From NCBI GenBank assembly GCA_007131125.1, contig SLRE01000050.1:1-7856 (forward strand): DNA of 7,856 nucleotides, in the 5' to 3' direction. This stretch comes from Bacteroidales bacterium (lineage in GTDB: Bacteria; Bacteroidota; Bacteroidia; Bacteroidales; UBA7960). The notes beneath the pieces are model-generated. The model was not told where the DNA came from and made no database searches. It was given only the letters and a program-made list of their open reading frames with translations. The stretch's first letter is position 1. Each line of letters starts with the position of its first letter. Below are positions 1 through 5,798 of this stretch, piece by piece. The translations under genes were made by a program, and so were the position numbers.

Positions 1-2
1 AT

Positions 3-10
3 TAATTTTG
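3..10 (+). promoter_or_regulatory. Bacteroidota-type -7 promoter element for tRNA-Cys
   Basis: The bases TAATTTTG match the Bacteroidota -7 consensus TAnnTTTG exactly and lie 17 bases before the first base of the tRNA. Transcription would start near position 14-17, leaving a short 5' leader. The matching -33 TTTG element would fall off the left edge, so only half of the promoter can be seen. Confidence 0.6.
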
Positions 11-27
11 CGGCAGTAAAATCAGAG

Positions 28-101
28 GGTCTCGTGGCCGAGTGGCTAGGCAGAGGTCTGCAAAACCTCCTACAGCGGTTCGAATCCGCTCGAGACCTCC
101 A
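28..101 (+). tRNA. tRNA-Cys (anticodon GCA)
   Basis: A full cloverleaf can be drawn. The acceptor stem pairs 28-34 (GGTCTCG) with 91-97 (CGAGACC). The D stem pairs 37-39 with 49-51. The anticodon stem pairs 53-57 with 65-69 around the loop CTGCAAA, with anticodon GCA at 60-62, which reads cysteine codons. The variable loop is four bases, and the T stem pairs 74-78 with 86-90 around TTCGAAT. The discriminator base is T98 and the CCA tail is encoded at 99-101. It is transcribed alone, between its own promoter element and terminator. I see no second copy of its 3' end in the window, so nothing here shows it was used as an integration site. Confidence 0.97.
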
Positions 102-146
102 GAGGATAAACAACATCATCCATCCAGGAAATTTTCAGAACAGACG

Positions 147-177
147 AACCAGCACTTTAGCGGTGCTGGTTTTTTTT
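147..177 (+). terminator. Intrinsic terminator after tRNA-Cys
   Basis: A perfect nine-base stem (AACCAGCAC at 147-155 with GTGCTGGTT at 163-171) closes a seven-base loop and runs straight into a T tract (170-177). This is a textbook Rho-independent terminator, about 45 bases past the tRNA. It should insulate the transporter gene from tRNA transcription. It has no T tract on the other strand, so it works in one direction. Confidence 0.9.
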
Positions 178-317
178 GCTTTTTCCGCAGGGAGTATTCC
201 TGATTTTTTCCCCTGTCCATAAGGGGTTTCGGGATGGGTTGAACAAAAATTTTACGGATGCATTGTATGTAATGACAATTGTTGGATTTATTCACCCAAA
301 ACGCCCGTCAAAACCAA

Positions 318-1274
318 ATGTGGAAATTCCTGGCATTTTTGCAGAAAAACCTGGTGGTCAGCATCCCCTTGTTTATGGTAGCGGGGATCGTGTCCGGACA
401 TATTTTTGAAGTTTCCTTTCTCCAGGTACTCATCCTTCCCCTTACATTCCTGATGATATACCCCATGATGGTAAACCTCCAGATCAAAAAGGTTTTTTCA
501 GGAGGGGATGCGAAAGTGCAGCTTGCTACCCAGCTGATAAATTTCGGACTTATCCCTTTTATCGCTTTTGGCCTTGGGCTTTTGTTTTTTGCCGACAGGC
601 CGGTGATGGCACTGGGCTTGCTGCTGGTTTCTTTACTTCCCACCAGCGGCATGACCATTTCCTGGACGGGATTTGCCAAAGGCAACCTGAATGCCGCCAT
701 AAAAATGACTGTGATTGGGCTGGTGGCAGGTTCGCTTGCCACTCCGCTATATGCCAGCTGGCTGATGGGCGCGGTAATCGAGATTCCTCTTGCCAATGTG
801 TTCCGGCAAATCATCCTCATTGTGTTTTTGCCCATGCTGGCCGGCTTTCTTACCCAGCGCTTCATCATCTGGAAGTATGGAAAAACAAGGTATAACGAAG
901 ACATCAAAAAGAAATTCCCTTTGCTCTCCACCCTGGGGGTTCTTGGCATCGTTTGGGTTGCCATGGCTCTGAGGGCGGAAATGATCATTTCACAACCCTC
1001 CATTCTTCTGGATTTGCTGCTTCCGCTCATCATTTTATACGGGATAAATTTTTTGCTTAGCACCCTGGTGGGGAAATATTTTTTCAGAAGGGAAGATGGG
1101 ATTGCCCTGGTTTATGGCACGGTTATGAGAAATCTCTCCATTGCCCTTGCCGTTGCCATGACTGCTTTTGGTTCAGAAGGAGCCGAAATGGCGGTGATCA
1201 TTTCCCTGGCCTATATTATTCAGGTGCAGTCTGCGGCCTGGTATGTCAGGTTTACGGGCAAAATTTTCAGATAA
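318..1274 (+). CDS. BASS/ACR3-superfamily membrane transporter
   Basis: The gene encodes a 318-residue, very hydrophobic inner-membrane protein with about ten likely helices. It resembles the bile acid:sodium symporter family (SBF/BASS) and the related proteins often labelled arsenic resistance (ACR3-like). Family-like features are the helix-breaking motif PTSGM at residues 108-112, followed by TISW, and MRNLSIALAVAM near residues 270-281. These match the two unwound crossover regions that form the transport site in this fold. The conserved cysteine expected in true ACR3 arsenite exporters is absent at the first motif, and no arsR or arsC lies nearby, so the substrate is unknown. ATG at 318 is preferred because the protein then begins MWKFLAFLQKN, directly before the first helix. 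An in-frame TTG at 279 would add 13 polar residues, and an in-frame stop lies at 273. No clear promoter or ribosome site is seen upstream. Confidence 0.8.
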   Translation: MWKFLAFLQKNLVVSIPLFMVAGIVSGHIFEVSFLQVLILPLTFLMIYPMMVNLQIKKVFSGGDAKVQLATQLINFGLIPFIAFGLGLLFFADRPVMALGLLLVSLLPTSGMTISWTGFAKGNLNAAIKMTVIGLVAGSLATPLYASWLMGAVIEIPLANVFRQIILIVFLPMLAGFLTQRFIIWKYGKTRYNEDIKKKFPLLSTLGVLGIVWVAMALRAEMIISQPSILLDLLLPLIILYGINFLLSTLVGKYFFRREDGIALVYGTVMRNLSIALAVAMTAFGSEGAEMAVIISLAYIIQVQSAAWYVRFTGKIFR

Positions 1275-1358
1275 TGGGTTTTTTCCAGGGAATTGCCATA
1301 AAAGATTTTTCCAGGAAAACTTCATAATAATGTAAATCAGTAATTTTAGTGCATACCC

Positions 1359-1380
1359 AAAACTCCTGGTTGAGAGTTTT
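1359..1380 (+). terminator. Weak hairpin, possible terminator of the transporter gene
   Basis: AAAACTC (1359-1365) pairs perfectly with GAGTTTT (1374-1380) around an eight-base loop, 85 bases past the transporter stop. The stem is AT-rich, and the only T tract is the four Ts inside its own 3' arm. It could end the transporter transcript just before the toxin-antitoxin promoter, but it is weak and may be chance. Confidence 0.3.
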
Positions 1381-1393
1381 CACTTAAAATAAC

Positions 1394-1424
1394 TTTGATA
1401 TTAGTAACTTTTAAGTTACCTTTG
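1394..1424 (+). promoter_or_regulatory. Bacteroidota-type promoter of the toxin-antitoxin operon
   Basis: A -33 element TTTG (1394-1397) and a -7 element TACCTTTG (1417-1424) both match the phylum consensus exactly and are 19 bases apart, the preferred spacing. The start point is expected around 1428-1432, on top of the GTG at 1430 that begins the toxin frame, so the toxin mRNA may be leaderless or nearly so. The -7 element overlaps an inverted repeat described separately. Confidence 0.8.
1404..1419. promoter_or_regulatory. Inverted-repeat operator overlapping the -7 box
   Basis: GTAACTT (1404-1410) and AAGTTAC (1413-1419) are perfect reverse complements separated by TT. The palindrome fills most of the promoter spacer and covers the first three bases of the -7 element (TAC at 1417-1419). 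This is where a dimeric XRE antitoxin would bind to shut off its own operon, as known for HigBA systems. Binding by the antitoxin encoded at 1778-2068 is inferred from position and symmetry only. Confidence 0.7.
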
Positions 1425-1429
1425 CAGTA

Positions 1430-1778
1430 GTGGATAAAATCAGACAAGTAATTGCTTATAAAAACTATTTTGAAGACTTTCTTTTAAAACAACCAAAGAA
1501 AGTTCAGGATAAGATTTATAAAATAATTGAAGTAATTTAAGACTTTAGAAAGGATACCGGCAAATTACCTGAAACTTATACAAGGAACCAAAGGGTTATA
1601 TGAAGCCAGAATACAATTAGGCTCCAACATTTGGCGGGTATTCTGTTTTTTTGACCATGGAAAACTGGTTATTTTGCTAAACGGATTTGCGAAAAAGACA
1701 CAAAAAACTCCAGGCCGGGAAATTGAAAAAGCAATTGGTCTGATGAATAGTTATTACCAAGAAAAAAACCAAAAATAA
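1430..1778 (+). pseudogene. higB: HigB/Gp49-like toxin, broken by a one-base frameshift
   Basis: Frame one begins at GTG 1430 (VIAYKNYFEDFLLKQPKKVQ near the start) and meets TAA at 1538-1540 after 36 codons. Removing one T from the run 1536-1538 joins it to a second frame that continues to TAA 1776-1778, giving a 115-residue protein with the full length and order of the phage-derived Gp49/HigB family. Family features in the second part are GTKGLYEARIQLGSNIWRVF, then CFFDHGKLVILLNGFAKKTQ and KTPGREIEKA. Working relatives are ribosome-dependent mRNA interferases. The likely active-site region in the C-terminal part is intact. As read here the product is a 36-residue fragment, so the toxin is probably dead unless the extra base is a sequencing error or ribosomes shift +1 at ATT-TAA. 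The stop overlaps the antitoxin ATG by one base (TAATG), showing an operon with toxin first. Confidence 0.85.
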
Positions 1779-2068
1779 TGGAAACAAAAACCTGGAAAGA
1801 GATCAAAGACAATGTTTACGGCAAAAAGGGTACTCCGCGCCGGGACAAACTTGAAAGGGAATTTGAATCTTTCAAAGTAGGACTTATGCTCAAAAAAGCC
1901 CGTGAAGAAAAACAATTAACACAGGAACAGCTTGGCAATCGCATAGACAAGAAAAGAACATATATTTCGAGAGTTGAAAATGACGGAAGCAACCTGACAC
2001 TGAAAACGCTATATGAGATAGTAGAGAAAGGTTTAGGCGGAAAGGTTAAAATACAAATTGATATATAA
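1778..2068 (+). CDS. higA: HigA-like XRE-family antitoxin
   Basis: A 96-residue protein with a Cro/C1-type helix-turn-helix at about residues 36-89. Helices two and three lie around LTQEQLGNRID and KKRTYISRVEN, followed by a conserved hydrophobic stretch (LTLKTLYEIVE). The N-terminal 35 residues are charged and may wrap the toxin, while the DNA-binding domain would repress the operon through the palindrome at 1404-1419. Toxin-before-antitoxin order, the one-base overlap with the toxin stop, and a length near 100 residues are all typical of HigBA pairs. The A-rich bases before the ATG (1760-1777) fit the weak ribosome sites of Bacteroidota. Because the toxin frame is broken upstream, translational coupling through the overlap may be reduced. 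The gene itself has no damage. Confidence 0.9.
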   Translation: METKTWKEIKDNVYGKKGTPRRDKLEREFESFKVGLMLKKAREEKQLTQEQLGNRIDKKRTYISRVENDGSNLTLKTLYEIVEKGLGGKVKIQIDI

Positions 2069-2197
2069 ATGTACGTGCTGCAATATCGTGTATGACCTAT
2101 GGGTGTTAATATACAGGTATCAACCTTTTGCAGTCCGCTTTATGCTTAGTCCCGGCCGTATAGGAAAGTAGCCCGCTTGCCGCCAAAGTACATACAC

Positions 2198-2234
2198 GCA
2201 AACCGTTTGCTCCAACCCCAAACCTGTTAGGGGT
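2198..2234. repeat. Two small inverted repeats between convergent genes
   Basis: GCAAAC (2198-2203) and GTTTGC (2205-2210) form a perfect 13-base palindrome. Directly after it, ACCCC (2215-2219) pairs with GGGGT (2230-2234), with inner AAC/GTT pairs and one A-A mismatch. The second hairpin touches the stop codon of the minus-strand regulator. Neither is followed by a T tract on either strand, so they are poor intrinsic terminators. They may slow polymerases meeting from both sides, or be remnants of something else. The rest of the 165-base gap (2069-2197) holds no gene I can recognise. Confidence 0.4.
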
Positions 2235-4927
2235 CAGATCCTGTTCAGAAAATTATACAAATCTTCCTCGGTTTTAAGGTTGAGTTTTTTTCTAAGCCTT
2301 GAGCGGCTTATATAAAAGCTGGAAGGTTGGATATTCAGGAGTTCGGCAATTTCTTTGGAGTTCAATCCAATTTTCAGGTAGGCACACATCCGCAGGTCGT
2401 TATTCGACAGGTCGGGAAACTTTTCTTTAAGCTTCCTGAAAAATTCCTGGTGCAACTCATCCATCTGGATCTCGAATGTTTTGTCCTCAATTTTTAAATA
2501 GGAATCCAGTATCCGCTGCATTTCCTTCCATTTTAACCGGAACACAGCAGGGTTATCCCGGGCTTTTTCGAATTTATCTTTCAGGTTGAGCAGCAGGCGG
2601 TTTTTTTCTTCATTATCCCTGGCTTTATTGGCCAGTTCGATGGTTTTACCTTTTAACTGTTGTTTTACCTGATTATATTCTTCCTGCAGGCGTTCCTGCT
2701 CAAGCAGCATAATTTGCTGTTTGTGTTTCTCCATTTGCTCCCTCAAAGAGTTTTGCTCTTTGAGCAACATTTTTTTCTTCTGTTTTTTCAGGGTAAGTAC
2801 CTGCCAGTAGTAAACCAGGTAAACCATTAAACCCAGCAACAGAAAATAAAACACATAAGCATACCGGGAAAAATGCCAGGGAGTGGCAACCCTGAAGCTT
2901 ATCAGCTTTGTTTCCGTAATCTGGTCATTTTCAAGAGCCCTTACAAGAAGATTGTATTTGCCATGGCTCAAACCCAAAAGCTCGACAACATTGCTTTTTT
3001 GCCAATCGCTCCAATCTTCTGAACCCTTCATTTTAAAATGATAAAGAACATCAGCGCTATTGGGGATTATGGTTTCAATGTGGAGGTTATTCAACTGATA
3101 GGGTATTAATGCCCCCGGGTAAAACTTTAACCTGTCATGGTTATTGAAAGCTTCAATTCTGCGCATTATCAGTGCCCCGGGTTCCCTTTCAGCTTCTTCG
3201 CCGGGCCTGATATATTGTAAGGCAAAACCGTTGTAAAGGGGAAAGAACTCATAATCATGATGCAGTGCAAGAGGGGAAAAGATTCCGGGAAGCAGGTCTT
3301 CTATGCGTGGAAAATCCCTGGCCTGCCCGCTCCTGCTGAATTCCTTCAGGCTGTTATCAAAAGTATATTGATGATTCAGGGTTAATACATGAATTCCCTG
3401 TTCATTTTTCACCACAAAGGCATCTTCCCCTTCAAAATCTTCCATTGGGAAAATCAATCTTTCAGCAGGATAAAGTTCATTATCCAGAACAGCCCTGATG
3501 ATACCAAAATTGGGAATATTTACCCATAAAATATTATCCTTTTCAACAATCAGCTGATTGCAGGAACCAAAAATGAGTTCCATTTTTCTATCAAACACCC
3601 AGCTGTTTCCTGATTTTCGAAAAATGGAAATCCCGTTATAATTGCCGGTCAGGATAAAATCTTTATACGGAATGATGGTCCATACCCCATCCTGTTCGTT
3701 TAAGGGTTCGACAGTATTGCCGTTTATTCTGAACAAACCCTTATCGTGACCCATCAGCAGCTGCTGTTCAATAATTTCCAGGGTCCATACCTGTCCTTCT
3801 GTTTGCGGTATGAGCCCAAACCGGAAAAACTCCAGGTTGTTGTTTAAATCCTCCCACTTTGAACTATAAAGGCCTTGATTGGTACCCAGGTAAAAGATAC
3901 CGTCTTTCAGTTTGGCAGAATAGGCAGTCCCAAAATCTCCCCTGTAATCATAAAATTTGGTAACATTGCTTTTCAGGTCAAGGGAAGCAACTCCATAATC
4001 CATTCCCATCCACAATTTTCCTGAAGGGCTGTAGTGCAGGGACAAAATGGTGTTGCTTGGCAGCCCTTTTTGGCGATTCACATGATGTATGATGCGTCCG
4101 TAAAGGTCGGCGATGTAAAGCCCTCTGAGAACAGTTCCGAAAGCGAGATAATTGCTTCCAATGCGTTCAAAGCTGAAAACTTTGGCTTCCTTTAGTTTTT
4201 CGGATAAGTCATTGTTCAAGGGTACCAGCTTATTGTTTTCCTGCAGGAAGAGGCCTTCATCCCGGGTGACGGTTACCGTTTCATTTCCCATTTGGTAAGC
4301 CCCGATAATTCCGGGATTTGTGTTTCCGGGAAGTTCCAGTACCTTTTTCAGGGAAAACCCGTCAAAAACAAACAGCCCGTTTATTTTATCCGAAAAATAC
4401 AGCCTGTCATTGAACCAAAAGCTGTCGGTAAAGGTTGATGGGGCGGCTATTTTAACAAGCTGCTGAGTTCGGTAGGTATAAATGCTCTGTGAAGAAACAA
4501 AAAGGATATCCTCCTGGAACTGGTGTATTTGCCAGAATTCCTCGTTGATATCCTGGAGGTTTTTTTGAAATGGGTACAATGAAGTGTATTCAAGCTGCTG
4601 AAATTTGTTCTTCCTCCAGATGCCGAAATCCAGGTCGGACCCCGTGTAGATCAGGGAATCGCTTGCAATCAATATAGAGCGTGTAAAGCCTGTGCTTCCT
4701 GTGAAATGATTCCAGTTTTTTCCGTCATATTCAAGCAGTCCCCTGTCTGCTGCCATATAAACAATGCCGTTGGGGGCCGACTGAATATCCCATATCTTTC
4801 CCGCATTGTTATATTCAACAGGCGTAAAACTTTTCAATGGAGGCACACCTTTTTCGGGAAGTTTTTGCCCTGTCAGTGCAATTACACCGAAAAAAAATGT
4901 AAACAAAAGTGTTGAAAAAGCCTTCAA
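2234..4927 (-). CDS. Membrane-anchored propeller/YYY/LuxR-type transcriptional regulator
   Basis: An 897-residue one-component regulator. A signal-like hydrophobic segment (residues 1-20) leads to a long periplasmic sensor of about 570 residues built of beta-propeller strands. At least one typical regulator-propeller repeat is clear (GLPSNTILSLHYSPSGKLWM, from residue 288). A triple-tyrosine-type beta domain (about 610-684), one transmembrane helix (689-708), a long basic coiled coil (about 714-790) and a LuxR/GerE-like helix-turn-helix (about 832-897, with SKEIAELLNI and SRSRLRKKL) follow. There is no histidine kinase or receiver domain, so signal would pass directly through the membrane to the DNA-binding end. 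The ligand is unknown; relatives often sit by polysaccharide-use genes. The start is TTG at 4927: it begins the signal sequence, and no in-frame ATG occurs before residue 58. No consensus promoter is seen in the 129 bases upstream. Confidence 0.88.
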   Translation of the reverse strand: MKAFSTLLFTFFFGVIALTGQKLPEKGVPPLKSFTPVEYNNAGKIWDIQSAPNGIVYMAADRGLLEYDGKNWNHFTGSTGFTRSILIASDSLIYTGSDLDFGIWRKNKFQQLEYTSLYPFQKNLQDINEEFWQIHQFQEDILFVSSQSIYTYRTQQLVKIAAPSTFTDSFWFNDRLYFSDKINGLFVFDGFSLKKVLELPGNTNPGIIGAYQMGNETVTVTRDEGLFLQENNKLVPLNNDLSEKLKEAKVFSFERIGSNYLAFGTVLRGLYIADLYGRIIHHVNRQKGLPSNTILSLHYSPSGKLWMGMDYGVASLDLKSNVTKFYDYRGDFGTAYSAKLKDGIFYLGTNQGLYSSKWEDLNNNLEFFRFGLIPQTEGQVWTLEIIEQQLLMGHDKGLFRINGNTVEPLNEQDGVWTIIPYKDFILTGNYNGISIFRKSGNSWVFDRKMELIFGSCNQLIVEKDNILWVNIPNFGIIRAVLDNELYPAERLIFPMEDFEGEDAFVVKNEQGIHVLTLNHQYTFDNSLKEFSRSGQARDFPRIEDLLPGIFSPLALHHDYEFFPLYNGFALQYIRPGEEAEREPGALIMRRIEAFNNHDRLKFYPGALIPYQLNNLHIETIIPNSADVLYHFKMKGSEDWSDWQKSNVVELLGLSHGKYNLLVRALENDQITETKLISFRVATPWHFSRYAYVFYFLLLGLMVYLVYYWQVLTLKKQKKKMLLKEQNSLREQMEKHKQQIMLLEQERLQEEYNQVKQQLKGKTIELANKARDNEEKNRLLLNLKDKFEKARDNPAVFRLKWKEMQRILDSYLKIEDKTFEIQMDELHQEFFRKLKEKFPDLSNNDLRMCAYLKIGLNSKEIAELLNIQPSSFYISRSRLRKKLNLKTEEDLYNFLNRI

Positions 4928-5056
4928 ATGTTGTCTGTAAGGTCTTTATTTTATTCTATGCAATGTAATAAAAATAGTTTTTATTTTTCGCCTTTCTTTG
5001 AAATTTAGTTTTAATTGATTTTTCTTTTAGAAATGCAACAATTTTTTCCTGATTAA

Positions 5057-5695
5057 TTAATATACCCCCCTGCAGTTCTCTTGCAAATAAACGCTTATCC
5101 GGTCAACTTCACGGGCTCCTTCCGGAATTTCATCTAATTCCAAACCGGGGAATGAGCGCATTTCGTTCCATTGTTGAATGGTAGCGCTAAAAAACTCAGA
5201 AGTAGTTTGATCAGCTTCAAAAACAATAATATCATATTTTTCTCCTTTATCACCTCCAAACCGGGTGATCACCTGCCATTCGCCGTTTCTTTTGTGTGAA
5301 GTATTGGTATGGTCAGATTGGGGATAATATAAACTGTCACTGGGGAACAACAGAACCCATATATCTTTCTCGTGCGATTCAGGATAAACGCCGTAAGTTA
5401 AAATCCTGCATTTTACAGAGTCATATTCAATGGGCGAAATAACCTGAACACTTGTTACCGGGTATTCTATTGGCCTTTTGCTTCCCAGTACCGGTTTTTC
5501 AATCTGGCCCGGATAGTTTGCAACCCCATAGGCGTAGGCGCCATAAAAGATTAATAAAACTCCCAGTAAGCCCAGCGGGATTTTTAATCTGAAATCCATT
5601 AAATCCAGGGAGGCTCCACGAATTTTTATGCTGTCAACAATTGCAATAAGCACGATGATAGCACCAATGATGATGATGATTATTTCAGGAGACAT
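5057..5695 (-). CDS. Two-helix membrane protein with C-terminal beta-rich domain, unknown function
   Basis: I do not recognise this 212-residue protein. It has two membrane helices (about residues 4-20, with six consecutive isoleucines at 5-10, and 40-58). They are joined by a basic loop (K24, R26, R36, K38) that should lie in the cytoplasm, putting both ends outside by the positive-inside rule. Residues 80-212 form a soluble domain with alternating hydrophobic strands and marks such as DIWVLLFPSD (111-120), YYPQSD (123-128) and GEWQVITRFGGDKGEKYDI (138-156). The layout recalls the two-helix, beta-rich effector or accessory proteins seen in some bacterial conflict systems, but no nucleotidyltransferase partner is present, so this is only resemblance. 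ATG at 5695 is chosen over a TTG at 5767 because the latter lies inside the loop of the upstream terminator. It sits between two other minus-strand genes and is separated from the secreted-protein gene by that terminator. Confidence 0.75.
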   Translation of the reverse strand: MSPEIIIIIIGAIIVLIAIVDSIKIRGASLDLMDFRLKIPLGLLGVLLIFYGAYAYGVANYPGQIEKPVLGSKRPIEYPVTSVQVISPIEYDSVKCRILTYGVYPESHEKDIWVLLFPSDSLYYPQSDHTNTSHKRNGEWQVITRFGGDKGEKYDIIVFEADQTTSEFFSATIQQWNEMRSFPGLELDEIPEGAREVDRISVYLQENCRGVY

Positions 5696-5711
5696 CTTTT
5701 TGAAATTTAAA

Positions 5712-5719
5712 TAAATGTA
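5712..5719 (-). promoter_or_regulatory. Possible -7 element of the two-helix protein gene
   Basis: On the minus strand these bases read TACATTTA, one mismatch from TAnnTTTG, ending 17 bases before the ATG at 5695. No TTTG lies at the usual 19-21 base spacing upstream (the nearest well-placed one is 24 bases away), so this is a weak candidate. A promoter is expected here because a terminator lies just upstream. Confidence 0.25.
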
Positions 5720-5753
5720 ATAAAACAAATCGAAAATTCGCTGCAAAAAAGAG

Positions 5754-5785
5754 AAAAAAGCCGCCAAATAAATGGCGGCTTTTTT
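5754..5785 (-). terminator. Strong bidirectional terminator after the T9SS protein gene
   Basis: GCCGCC (5760-5765) pairs with GGCGGC (5774-5779), extended by one A-T pair inward and by six A-T pairs outward, giving 13-base arms around the loop AATAAA (5767-5772). Read on the minus strand, the stem ends in six Ts and begins 13 bases past the secreted protein's stop codon. It should end that transcript and separate it from the two-helix gene. Confidence 0.9.
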
Positions 5786-5798
5786 GGTTCAGACAAAC

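Noticed and set aside
206..226. CCCC...GGGG hairpin upstream of the transporter as a terminator or riboswitch.
   Set aside because: Only four G-C pairs, no T tract on the 3' side, and no wider conserved structure recognised.
308..1063. Long minus-strand open frame of 251 codons opposite the transporter.
   Set aside because: It is a shadow frame. The plus-strand product is a coherent membrane protein, while the minus-strand product shows no recognisable domain.
1305..1320. Short palindrome TTTTCC-A-GGAAAA after the transporter gene as a terminator.
   Set aside because: The one-base centre cannot form a normal RNA loop and no T tract follows. Left unassigned.
28..2068. tRNA-Cys as the attachment site of an integrated element carrying the toxin-antitoxin locus.
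   Set aside because: No integrase and no repeat of the tRNA 3' end is present in the window.
2087..2198. Eight-base inverted repeat CGTGTATG / CATACACG about 96 bases apart, as possible ends of a small mobile element.
   Set aside because: The arms do not extend, no flanking target duplication is seen, and nothing coding lies between them.
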